Positions 37,387 to 45,832 of a stretch of 64,000 nucleotides of DNA are shown here, in pieces (position 1 is the first letter of the stretch; each line of letters opens with the position of its first letter). This DNA is from JAMXLO01 sp963812075. GTDB taxonomy: Bacteria > Pseudomonadota > Alphaproteobacteria > Acetobacterales > Acetobacteraceae. A program made the position numbers and the translations under genes. The stretch lies in contig CAWETN010000002.1 in NCBI GenBank assembly GCA_963812075.1, forward strand, positions 221,358 to 285,357, given 5' to 3'. The notes under the pieces are model-generated. The model was given only the letters and a program-made list of their open reading frames with translations. It was not told the origin of the DNA and did no database searches.

Positions 37387-38580
37387 ATGGCCAGCGCACC
37401 GCTTCTGTTCACGCCGGTCACGCTGCGCGGCGTCACCGCGCGCAATCGCCTGGTGGTGTCGCCAATGTGCCAGTACGTGTCGGTGGACGGCAGCCCCACC
37501 GACTGGCAGTTCGTGCATTTCGGCCGCTATGCGATGGGCGGCGCCGGCATCGTGTTCGGCGAGGAGACCGCGGTCGAGGCGCGCGGCCGCAAGACCTATC
37601 ACTGTGCCGGCATCTGGAACAATCAGCAGGCGCGCGCCTATCGCCGCGTCACCGACTTCATCAAGGAGATGGGCGCGGTACCGGCGATCCAGCTCGGCCA
37701 TTGCGGCCGCAACGCCGGTTCGCACGGCGCGATGCAGGAATGGCGTGCGCTCGATGAGCGGGACGCGCGGGACGGCATGCCGCCATGGCGCGGCCTGGCA
37801 CCGAGCCCGCTGCCGGCGCGGCGCGGCTTCCCGGTGCCGATCGAGATGGACGCGGGCGACATCCGCACCGTGCTGGAGGCGTTCCGCGACGCGACGAAGC
37901 GGGCCACTGATGCCGGCTACGATGTCTGCGAGATCCACGGCGCGCACGGCTACCTGATCCACCAGTTTCTCTCGCCGGTGTCGAACCGACGCACCGACGT
38001 CTATGGCGGATCGCGCGAGAACCGCATGCGCTTCGCGCTGGAGGTGGCCGAGACGGTGCGCGCCGCCTGGCCGCAGGACCGGCCGGTGTTCTTCCGTGTC
38101 TCGGCGGTGGACGGCAAGGGCGGCCTGTGGGGTCTCGATGACACGGTGGCGCTGGCACGCGAGCTCAAGGCACGCGACATCGACCTGGTCGACTGCTCGT
38201 CCGGCGGCATCAGCGGCGATTCCGCGATGGGACTCGTCCCCCGCGTGCCGGGCTATCAGGTGCCCTATGCATCGCGCGTGCGGCGTGAGGTCGGCATCAT
38301 GACGATGGCGGTGGGCTTGATCACCGAACCGCATCAGGCCGAGGCGGTGCTGCAGGACGGCCATGCCGATCTGGTGGCGATGGCGCGTGAGCTGATGGTC
38401 CACGCCGACTGGCCGCTGCGTGCGGCCAAGGAACTGCAGGCCGGGCACTACGATCTGATGGCACCGTCGATCGCGCACCGGCTGCGGCGGCGAGACGAGC
38501 AGGCCGAGGCGCACCAGCCTGGGAGTGCAGTGCAGATCCCGGTGGCCGCCGGCCACGCCGAGCCGTATCGCTGGCAATAA
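37387..38580 (+). CDS. NADH:flavin oxidoreductase, old yellow enzyme family (YqjM/NamA-like)
   Basis: A 397-residue FMN barrel enzyme that reduces activated alkenes or related compounds. The N-terminal landmark NRLVVSPMCQY has the cysteine typical of the YqjM branch. EIHGAHGYLIHQFLSP carries the His pair expected to bind substrate oxygen, and SNRRTDVYGG is intact. Unusually the LGHAGR segment reads LGHCGRNAG. C-terminal FMN-binding VGLITEP is present. It is the first gene after the divergent alcohol dehydrogenase. Confidence 0.92.
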   Translation: MASAPLLFTPVTLRGVTARNRLVVSPMCQYVSVDGSPTDWQFVHFGRYAMGGAGIVFGEETAVEARGRKTYHCAGIWNNQQARAYRRVTDFIKEMGAVPAIQLGHCGRNAGSHGAMQEWRALDERDARDGMPPWRGLAPSPLPARRGFPVPIEMDAGDIRTVLEAFRDATKRATDAGYDVCEIHGAHGYLIHQFLSPVSNRRTDVYGGSRENRMRFALEVAETVRAAWPQDRPVFFRVSAVDGKGGLWGLDDTVALARELKARDIDLVDCSSGGISGDSAMGLVPRVPGYQVPYASRVRREVGIMTMAVGLITEPHQAEAVLQDGHADLVAMARELMVHADWPLRAAKELQAGHYDLMAPSIAHRLRRRDEQAEAHQPGSAVQIPVAAGHAEPYRWQ

Positions 38581-38582
38581 CG

Positions 38583-38600
38583 GTGTGACCGCGGCCACAC
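38583..38600. repeat. imperfect 18-base palindrome after the old yellow enzyme gene
   Basis: The sequence gtgtgaccg/cggccacac forms two 9-base arms with one mismatch and no loop, starting 3 bases after the stop codon at 38580. Without a loop or T-run it is not a standard terminator. It could be a binding site for a dimeric regulator of the DUF2278 gene. Position alone does not prove it. Confidence 0.3.
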
Positions 38601-38654
38601 GTTGCCTGCGACCACGATGGTAGCGTCCTGCCAGGTGCAGCCAGGGAGGATGGC

Positions 38655-39308
38655 GTGCCGGTCAGCTACGGAGTCCTGCGCGGCAGCGTCACCAAACTGC
38701 TGCACCACAGTGCCGGCGATCCGTCGCCCCATGTGGAGCTACGGGTGCAGACGCACCACGGCCCGTGGCGGCTCGCGGTGAATGTGCGCTCGGACGACAG
38801 GACCGACCTCCTGTTCGACATCGAGACCGATTTCCGCCATCCGATCCTCGATGCGATCGACAGCCTGCCGGTCGGCCTGACGCAGCCATCGCACAACGAT
38901 CGAACGCGCCGTCTCGACTACGTGCGCGGCCAACTGTTCGACAGCTCGGCAATGCGGGCGGTGGCAGCAAAGGCGCAGGGCGATCCCAACGAACTGGACG
39001 ACCGGATCAGCGCGGTGATGCACCGTGCGATGTACACCCGCGGCGCCGAGGTGTTCGCGTTTGGCAGTCCGTGGGGCCCTGAGCACCAGAAAGACGAGTA
39101 CTTCCACTTCACGCCGGGCCGCGGACTGCATGACCTGCACATGAACCAGGGCAGCCCGCAGCCGCACGCACGGGATGACGGCGTGTGGCTGGACGGCGGG
39201 CTGTTCGTGCGGTTCCCTGGCGCCGCGACAGTGGCGTTCTTCTTCGCGTTCCAGAGCCAGTCCTGGCAGACTGACGACGTGACGGGCCGGCCACGCCGGG
39301 CTGCTTGA
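38655..39308 (+). CDS. DUF2278 family protein (YukJ-like)
   Basis: A 217-residue protein of the DUF2278 family, whose function is unknown. Typical features are the opening YGVLRGSVTKLL, HVELRVQ and the RLAVNVRSDD block, then FDIETDFRHPI, HRAMYTRGAEVFAFG and a C-terminal HMNQG plus DGGLFVRFP. It reads well from GTG at 38655, preceded by AGGGAGG. Some relatives sit with phage or toxin-related loci; here it stands alone between the old yellow enzyme and a transporter. A 74-base gap with a palindrome precedes it. Confidence 0.85.
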   Translation: MPVSYGVLRGSVTKLLHHSAGDPSPHVELRVQTHHGPWRLAVNVRSDDRTDLLFDIETDFRHPILDAIDSLPVGLTQPSHNDRTRRLDYVRGQLFDSSAMRAVAAKAQGDPNELDDRISAVMHRAMYTRGAEVFAFGSPWGPEHQKDEYFHFTPGRGLHDLHMNQGSPQPHARDDGVWLDGGLFVRFPGAATVAFFFAFQSQSWQTDDVTGRPRRAA

Positions 39309-39415
39309 TCGCACCGGCCCGATCGCACAGTATCGCCTGACCAATCAGGCTGCGCTGCTGCGCGTGCCTGACGCAACGGGCAGCCACGGCGACGACCGGC
39401 GGCGCGGAGGAAACG

Positions 39416-40969
39416 ATGGCCGTCGCCAGCGCCGTGACGTTGCTGGAGCGGACGACGCAGCATCGCGGCATGATCACCGCGTGCATCATCTGTGCGACGC
39501 TGCTGCAGTCGCTGGACCAGACCATTGCCAACGTGGCGCTGCCCTACATGCAGGGCAGCTTCTCGGCGAGCTATGACGAAATCACCTGGGTGCTCACCGC
39601 GTACATCACCGCCGCCGCAATCATGACGGCGCCGGTCGGCTGGCTCGCGGCACGGTTCGGCCGCAAGCGGCTGTTCGTCGTCTGCATCATCGGCTTCACC
39701 ATCACGTCGATGCTGTGCGGCGCGGCGCAGTCGCTGGAGCAGATCGTGCTGTTCCGCCTGCTGCAGGGCGTCAGCAGCGCCGCTCTGGTGCCGCTGTCGC
39801 AGGCGATCCTGTTCGACATCTACCCGGTCGAGCGACGGGGCTTCGCGATGGCGGTCTGGGGCATGGGCGTGATGATCGGCCCCATCCTCGGTCCCACCCT
39901 CGGCGGCTGGCTCACCGACACCTACAACTGGCGCTACGTGTTCTACATAAACCTGCCGTTCGGCCTGCTCGCCACCCTCGGCCTGCTGTTGTTCATGCAT
40001 GAGCCCGAGGGCGAGAGCCACCTGCGCTTCGACTGGCTGGGCTTCGTTGTACTCGGCACCGGTATCGGCGCGTTGCAGATGATGCTGGACCGCGGCAACA
40101 ACCAGGACTGGTTCACCTCGAAGGAGATTATCGTACAGGCGGTACTCGGCGGCCTGTGCATCTATCTGTTCCTGGTGCACATGGCGTGGGCGCCGCGTCC
40201 GCTGATCCGCCCCGAGCTGTTCCGCGACGTGAACTTCTCCGCCGGGCTCGTGCTGATGTTCGCTGTCGGCACGCTGCTGGTGTCGTCGATCGCACTGATG
40301 GCACCGTGGCTGCAGACGCTGGCCAACTATCCGGTGGCGACCGCTGGTCTGCTGATGGCGCCACGCGGCATCGGCAACCTGTTCACCATCATTCTTTGCG
40401 GCCGGCTGGTGACGTGGTGCGATCCGCGCTGGCTGGTGGCCACCGGCCTGGTGATGCAGTGCTGGTCGTTCTGGGTAATGACCGGCTGGACCCCCGATGT
40501 GTCGGTGCACGAACTGGTGCTGACCATAGCAGTGCAGGGCGCCGGCCTCGGCCTGGTGTTCACGCCGCTGCAGGTGCTGGCCTTCGCCACGCTGCCGTCC
40601 CGCTTCCGTACCGAGGGTGCCGCGCTGTTCAGCCTCGGCCGCAACATTGGCGCCGCGATCGGCGTATCGGTGACCACGTCGCTGCTTGCACACAACGCCC
40701 AGGCGCTGCACGAGGTGATCGGCGCTTCCGTCAATCCGTTCAACCGCGCGCTGCAGGCGCTGGGCGGAGCGCGCGACTGGATCGATCCGGCCACGAGCCA
40801 CGGCGTGGCGATGCTGGACCGGATCGTCAATCACCAGGCGCAGATCATTGCCTATATCAACGACTACGTGCTGATGATCTTCACCACTCTGCCGTCCCTG
40901 CTGTTGCTGTTGTTGATGCGTGGCCCGCGCCACGCCGCGAAGGCCGAGCCAGCGGTAGCGAGCGAGTAG
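39416..40969 (+). CDS. DHA2-family MFS multidrug transporter (EmrB/QacA type)
   Basis: A 517-residue drug:proton antiporter of the inner membrane with about 14 hydrophobic segments. The first loop shows LDQTIANVALPYMQGSF, the antiporter region has WGMGVMIGPILGPTLGGWLTD, and the second-third loop has the conserved RFGRKRLF segment. It lies alone, without an EmrA-like adaptor or a regulator in the window. Convergent with the aldo/keto reductase gene (7 bases apart). Confidence 0.93.
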   Translation: MAVASAVTLLERTTQHRGMITACIICATLLQSLDQTIANVALPYMQGSFSASYDEITWVLTAYITAAAIMTAPVGWLAARFGRKRLFVVCIIGFTITSMLCGAAQSLEQIVLFRLLQGVSSAALVPLSQAILFDIYPVERRGFAMAVWGMGVMIGPILGPTLGGWLTDTYNWRYVFYINLPFGLLATLGLLLFMHEPEGESHLRFDWLGFVVLGTGIGALQMMLDRGNNQDWFTSKEIIVQAVLGGLCIYLFLVHMAWAPRPLIRPELFRDVNFSAGLVLMFAVGTLLVSSIALMAPWLQTLANYPVATAGLLMAPRGIGNLFTIILCGRLVTWCDPRWLVATGLVMQCWSFWVMTGWTPDVSVHELVLTIAVQGAGLGLVFTPLQVLAFATLPSRFRTEGAALFSLGRNIGAAIGVSVTTSLLAHNAQALHEVIGASVNPFNRALQALGGARDWIDPATSHGVAMLDRIVNHQAQIIAYINDYVLMIFTTLPSLLLLLLMRGPRHAAKAEPAVASE

Positions 40970-40976
40970 GCGCCGC

Positions 40977-41924
40977 CTATCCGCTGGCCGCGTTCAGTGC
41001 GTCGATGTCCTGCCGGTCCAGCTTGAGCTCGGTTGCCTTCACCAGGTCCTGCAGCTGGTCGAGACTGGTCGCACTGGCGATGGGCGCGGTCACGCTCGGC
41101 CGTTCCATCAGCCAGGCCAGCGCCACTTGCGCCGGCGTCACCTTGTGGCGCGCTGCGACGTTGTCCAGCGCGTTCAGCACACCAAGGCCGCGCGCGTCGA
41201 GATACTTCTTCACGCCGCCACCGCGCGGGCTCTTGCCCAGGTCCGCCTGGGACCGGTACTTGCCGGTGAGGAAGCCGGCAGCCAACGCGTAGTAGTTGAT
41301 CACGCCCAGGCCTTCCGCCTGGCACAGCAATTCCAGTTCGGCTTCGAAGGCCTGCCGCTCCACCAGGTTGTACAGCGGCTGCAGTGATTCATAGCGCGGC
41401 AGGCCGTGCGCCTTGCTGACGTCCAGCGCCGATTTCAGCCGGGCGGCGGTGAAGTTCGACGCGCCGAGTGCGCGGACCTTGCCCTGCTTCACCAAGTCGG
41501 CGAACGCCTGCGCGGTCTCTTCCTGCGGCGTGTCCGGATCGTCACGATGCGCCTGATACAGATCGATCACGTCAGTCTGCAAACGCTTCAGCGAGGCCTC
41601 GGCCTCCTGCATGATCCAGGCGCGCGACAGTCCCTTGTCGCCTGAACCCATAGGGGCTCCGACCTTGGTGGCAATGATCACGTCGTCGCGTCTGCCGCGG
41701 CGCTTTAGCCAGTTGCCGATCACGGTTTCGGATTCGCCGCCCTGATGGCCGCGCGCCCATACGGAGTACACGTCTGCGGTGTCGATCGCGTTGATGCCCG
41801 CGGCGACGCAGGCGTCGAGCAACCTGAACGAGGTGGCTTCATCGGCGGTCCAGCCGAACACGTTGCCGCCGAACATCAGTGGCGGGAGTTCGATCCCGGA
41901 TCGCCCCAGTTGGCGCATTTCCAT
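40977..41924 (-). CDS. aldo/keto reductase
   Basis: A 315-residue NADPH-dependent aldo/keto reductase. The catalytic tetrad is visible: Asp48 (IDTADVY), Tyr53, Lys in IIATKVG, and His in YQAHRDD. RALGASNF and LQPLYNLVER follow, with a nucleotide-binding C-terminal region SVTAPIASATS. ATG at 41924 was chosen over the upstream GTG at 41954. The gene lies 14 bases after the binding-protein gene on the same strand and may be cotranscribed with it. Substrate unknown. Confidence 0.93.
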   Translation of the reverse strand: MEMRQLGRSGIELPPLMFGGNVFGWTADEATSFRLLDACVAAGINAIDTADVYSVWARGHQGGESETVIGNWLKRRGRRDDVIIATKVGAPMGSGDKGLSRAWIMQEAEASLKRLQTDVIDLYQAHRDDPDTPQEETAQAFADLVKQGKVRALGASNFTAARLKSALDVSKAHGLPRYESLQPLYNLVERQAFEAELELLCQAEGLGVINYYALAAGFLTGKYRSQADLGKSPRGGGVKKYLDARGLGVLNALDNVAARHKVTPAQVALAWLMERPSVTAPIASATSLDQLQDLVKATELKLDRQDIDALNAASG

Positions 41925-41937
41925 CAATACCTCTCTC

Positions 41938-43528
41938 TTATGCCCGTCGTACACCCCAGAACAGCACGTTGGCGCATTTCACGAAGTCGGTCAGGTCCTT
42001 GCGGATCGCCCATGGATAGTACCCACTGGCCGATCGGCATGAACGGAATGCTCTGGAACGCCTCCAGCTGAATCTGCTCGCAGACCTGCTTCTGCGCCGC
42101 AACGTCGGGCGCGTCGAACCATTGATCGCGCAGCTCCTCCATCTTCGCGTCGGTCGGCCAGCCGAACCAGCCCTGCCTGCCGTTGCCGCGCAGCGGGAAG
42201 GAACTGCCGGGATTGGACGTGGCAAGCCCGCCCCACGTCGTATGGAACACGTTCCAACCGCCCTGCGACGGTGGATCCATTTTCGCCCGCCGCGCCACCA
42301 GCGTGCCCCAGTCCATCACCTGGTAATCGACATTGATCCCCAGCTTGATGAACATGTCGCGCGATACCTGCGACGGCGCCACCAGCGACGGCTGGTCGGA
42401 TGGCGCCATCATAACGATCTTCTCGCCGTTGTAGCCGCTCTCGGCCACCAGACGCTTCGCCTTCGCCAGATCGCGCGGCGCGGTGAACGCCTCCATCCCC
42501 GCGCCGTTCTCCATCGGCGAATTGCCGGTGAAAAAGCCGACCGGATACTTGCCGAGGTCCTGCTGTTCGCCGACCCATGCGGTGACGTATTCCTGCTGGT
42601 TGATTGCCGGCAGCAGCGCACGCAGCAGCTTCGGATTGTCGAACGGCGGAAACAGGTGGTTGAAGGCGATGATCGCCAGCGATCCCAGCGGATCGTAGCG
42701 CACCACGTCGCAGCCCGGCGACTTGCGCAGCATCGGCAGCAGGTCGAGCACCGGGAACTCCAGCCAGTCCACCTCGCCGGTCTGCAGCGCCGCCGCCGCG
42801 GTGGCCGGGTCGGGCTGCACGATCCACTCGACCCGCTCGAAGTTCGCCACCTTGCCGCCTGAGAAATACTCCGGCCTCTCCTGCCGCGGAACATAGCCAG
42901 AATTCCTGACGTATACCGCCTTCGACCCAGACGCCCATTCGTCCCGCTTGAAGATGTACGGCCCCGAGCCGATGAACTCTTTGATCTGCTCGGTTGCAGG
43001 CGTCTTCGCCATGCGTTCCGGCATGACGAAGCAGTTCTGCGAACCGAGCGCATACGTCATCTGCCGGAAGCGCCGCTTCAGCCTGATCTGAAAGCGCCTG
43101 TCATCGAGCGGCTTCATGTCCTCGGTCTGCGCTGCGAGCTGCTGGCCGAACGGATTCTTCACCGCCCAGCGCGCGATGGAGGCGATGCAGTCGACGCCGC
43201 GCACCGGCTCGCCGTCGGTGAACTTCAGGCCGTCACGCAGAGTGAAGGTCCAGGTCAGCTCATCCGACGATATTTCGTGGCCGACACACATTTGCGGCTG
43301 GCCGACCAGCGCGTCGTTGATGCCGTACAGGGTCTCCCACACCATGTAGCCGTGATTCACCGCCACCGTCGCCGTGGTCCACACCGGATCGGGATTGGCC
43401 AGGTCCGCCTGGGGCACGAATTTCAGCAACTTTGCCGAGGTGCCTTGTGCGATCGCCGGCCGTGCGAGCTTCGTAGCGCTGATCGAGGCCAGCGCGGCAC
43501 CTCCTGACAGCAGATGTCGGCGTCTCAT
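41938..43528 (-). pseudogene. ABC transporter periplasmic substrate-binding protein (SBP_bac_5), frameshifted near the C-terminus
   Basis: A Tat-type signal (RRRHLLSG, cleavage near residue 28) leads to a full-length oligopeptide-type binding protein. Near 42022-42024 (CCC on the + strand) the frame shifts: the natural C-terminus, with DLTDFVKCANVLFWG, is in a second frame ending at 41938, while the uninterrupted frame runs to an unrelated tail ending at 41924. Removing one base gives 529 residues with normal domain structure. The rest is intact, so sequencing error is the simplest explanation. No permease or ATPase gene neighbours it. It follows the radical SAM gene by 21 bases on the same strand. 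Confidence 0.82.
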
Positions 43529-43549
43529 CTCAGCTCCCCTTCCGCCCAA

Positions 43550-45061
43550 TTACCAACGCATGGGTATCCCACTCAACAGATACTCGTAGAGCTGCACAAA
43601 ATTCGTCTGGGTCCTGACATGCCCGTCCTCGGTTGCGACGACACCGCACGAGAGACAAGGCTCATAGGCAGCCCCTGCCTCTTTCCCTCGCGCCAGCTGC
43701 TGATAGTGCCGCCGACTACTGCGCAGCACCTTTCCGTTGCGTATCGCCTCAACCGGATCTTCGGCCCGACCCGTGGCATGCTCCGGCGAGACCACGTAAC
43801 AGCAAGGATGCACCAAGCCGTTCGAATTCACACTGATGCTCTGATACAGATAATCGCAACCAAAATACCGATACTCCGTCCGACGACGATCTGCCTGCTG
43901 TTGGCGCCGCGCAATCAGATTGGCCGGCGCTGGCAGCGGCTTCTCATCGACAGGGCGATTGCTCTTCGAGTGCTTGGTTCGCTGTGTCATGATGCCTGGT
44001 TCGATGCCGAACTCGTCCACGCCGATTTCAACAGCCAGTTGCCGAGCCATTTCTATCTCGTGGCCATTCCAGGGGAACCTGAGATAGCGCCAATAGAGGT
44101 GCGGTGTAGCGGAGCGCTGACGCCGCTTGGCCGCGACCAGGCGACGCGCGTTGTCGAGTGCCAGCCCTAGGTTCCCTCGCTTGCGATACTGTTCATATGT
44201 TGCCTGGGTCGCTCCGTCGATGGAGAGGCTGATCGTGTCCAATCCCGAGGCGACCAGTGCCTCGATCGCGGCGTCATCGAGCGGCACGCTCATGTTCGAG
44301 CTGATCAGTACCCAGATGTCGTGCTGCTTGCACCTTCTTATCATTTCGGGAAGGTTCTTGTTCAGCAACGGCTCGCCCCACAGAGACAGCCAGATCCGCA
44401 CCAGGTAATCACCATATTGACCGAGTATATGGTCGAGCTGACCAAGCCGCATATTCGGCAGCGTATAGCGGTCCTCGCGGATCATTTGCGATAGGCACAG
44501 CGGGCATTCGAGATTGCAGGCGAACGCCGGATCGATCTGCCCGGTCACCGGCATCGAGCGAACGCGCTCCACCTGCGACAGTCTCTCTCGCTCGTTCAGG
44601 ATGAGGTTGCGAAGCTTCTTTAGACGCAACGGCGCGAGGTCCGAAGCCCGCGCCTCCACCTCATACTCCGGAAACTCCACCGGGCAATGGAGTGTGCCGG
44701 AGTGTCCGTCCTTCGCCAGAAAATCGATCGAAAATCGACTGCCCGGACCGGGCGTTCGCGTCACCGGCAGCGTCGCAGCAAAGCCCGAGTGCGGCGAGAA
44801 CTGCGCATCGGCACCGGCGACGTCTGGCCGAGGAAGTCCCCATCGAAAGCTCCATTGTTCGTCGCCCAACCGCAATGTGGCCGCGATCGGCTGGTGATTC
44901 TCGGCGCCTACTGGAGTGAACCAGCCACTGACGACGAGGAACCCGCCACGGCCGGAGGCGCTTCTGAAGAAATAGCTCTCATCGACCTTGCCCCGCCTGT
45001 ATGGCGGAGCCTGGATTCCGGGCTTTTCCGTCAGAACATAGGCGGATGCGGTTGGCATCAT
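43550..45061 (-). CDS. radical SAM/SPASM protein with an N-terminal beta-sandwich-like extension
   Basis: A 503-residue radical S-adenosylmethionine enzyme. Cys182, Cys186 and Cys189 (CNLECPLC) bind the iron-sulfur cluster. SLWGEPLL, SSNMS and LDTISLSIDGA follow in the barrel, and the SPASM-type C-terminal cysteines occur in HPCCYV and CLSCGV. Residues 1-150 are not part of the usual fold: they read GFLVVSGWFTPVG and IAATLRLGDEQW, resembling beta-sandwich segments found beside glycosyltransferases. GC content is clearly lower than in neighbours, so it may be acquired. No RiPP precursor gene was recognised near it; the substrate is open. The 5' end could be a slightly later start. Confidence 0.82.
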   Translation of the reverse strand: MMPTASAYVLTEKPGIQAPPYRRGKVDESYFFRSASGRGGFLVVSGWFTPVGAENHQPIAATLRLGDEQWSFRWGLPRPDVAGADAQFSPHSGFAATLPVTRTPGPGSRFSIDFLAKDGHSGTLHCPVEFPEYEVEARASDLAPLRLKKLRNLILNERERLSQVERVRSMPVTGQIDPAFACNLECPLCLSQMIREDRYTLPNMRLGQLDHILGQYGDYLVRIWLSLWGEPLLNKNLPEMIRRCKQHDIWVLISSNMSVPLDDAAIEALVASGLDTISLSIDGATQATYEQYRKRGNLGLALDNARRLVAAKRRQRSATPHLYWRYLRFPWNGHEIEMARQLAVEIGVDEFGIEPGIMTQRTKHSKSNRPVDEKPLPAPANLIARRQQQADRRRTEYRYFGCDYLYQSISVNSNGLVHPCCYVVSPEHATGRAEDPVEAIRNGKVLRSSRRHYQQLARGKEAGAAYEPCLSCGVVATEDGHVRTQTNFVQLYEYLLSGIPMRW

Positions 45062-45125
45062 CGCGGTCGAGCAGTGGTGTCAACTCTATCGCACGATCGA
45101 GGCCGGCAAATCTTCCACGCCTCCG

Positions 45126-45356
45126 TCACGCCACCATGTCCTTTTGCGCCTCAGGGTCGTAGTTCGCGTCGTACCAGTATTCCTGCCACGCCGCGTAGGT
45201 GATTGGTCCCCGGCGCGGCGGGTTGCCAGGGTCGGTGCAGGTCGGCAGGCATTCGTTCACCTGGTCGAACTGCTGCTGCCGCGCCAGCACCTGCAACATG
45301 CCAGGACGCCCAGTCAGGTAGTCGGCGACGTCGATGATCGGAATGGCGGAGGTCAC
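45126..45356 (-). pseudogene. remnant of a 2-oxoglutarate/Fe(II) oxygenase (isopenicillin-N-synthase-like) with an internal deletion
   Basis: This 76-residue frame joins two ends of one known family. Residues 5-20 (IPIIDVADYLTGRPG) match the very start of isopenicillin-N-synthase-like oxygenases; from about residue 34 (ECLPTCTDPGNPPRRGPITY) it matches the very end of such proteins. The whole catalytic barrel, with its HxD...H iron ligands, is missing, presumably by a deletion of about 250 codons. It starts with GTG overlapping the stop of the upstream ATC-hydrolase gene (GTGA). The peptide may still be translated, but no enzymatic role is expected. Confidence 0.7.
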
Positions 45357-45832
45357 GGACTGCCTGCGTCCCAGCGATAGCGGAAGTCGCATTGCGTCGC
45401 GCCGCCCATCAGCGTCTGCGTGCGCTGCAACTTCAGGTGAGGGTCGTAGCCCTCGCAGAATGCGCCGTCGCGGTTGCACGACAGCACGGCGCCCAGATCG
45501 GCGAGCCCCATGGCGCGGTACATCTCGGCGTAGCGGCATCGCGTGACGTTGAAGTGGAATTCGTGCGCCGTCGACTTCACCACGTCGATGCGCAGCGCGT
45601 CCTCGGCCGTCCAGCGCGACTGGATGGCACGGAACGAGTCCAGATCCGCTTCGCCGTCCGGCGCCTGGCGCGCCATCTCGGCGGCGGTCTCCTTCGCGAG
45701 CTTGATCACCGCGGCGGACAGGATGCGCGTCGCCGTCGCTTCGCCCAGCTCCGCTTTCATCTCCTCGTAGACGCCCTTGGCGAACGCTGCCTCAATTCGG
45801 CGCTGTGTCAGGATCGGCAGTGCGTCACTCAT
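45353..45832 (-). CDS. L-2-amino-thiazoline-4-carboxylic acid (ATC) hydrolase family protein
   Basis: A 159-residue member of the ATC hydrolase family (the family named for a Pseudomonas enzyme that opens the thiazoline ring on the way to L-cysteine). It shows RCRYAEMYRAMGL, AVLSCNRDGAFCEGY with conserved Cys and Asp, and the C-terminal LQRTQTLMGGATQCDFRY. The motif set is intact. The start overlaps the end of the acyl-CoA dehydrogenase gene by 8 bases, so it belongs to that operon. Some members act on other substrates; the operon suggests a hydrolysis step in degradation of a CoA-linked or S/N heterocycle, but this is inference. Confidence 0.82.
   Translation of the reverse strand: MSDALPILTQRRIEAAFAKGVYEEMKAELGEATATRILSAAVIKLAKETAAEMARQAPDGEADLDSFRAIQSRWTAEDALRIDVVKSTAHEFHFNVTRCRYAEMYRAMGLADLGAVLSCNRDGAFCEGYDPHLKLQRTQTLMGGATQCDFRYRWDAGSP

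Noticed and set aside
38918..40933. 671-residue open frame antisense to the DHA2 transporter
   Set aside because: His/Gln-rich shadow spanning a real gene and part of DUF2278.
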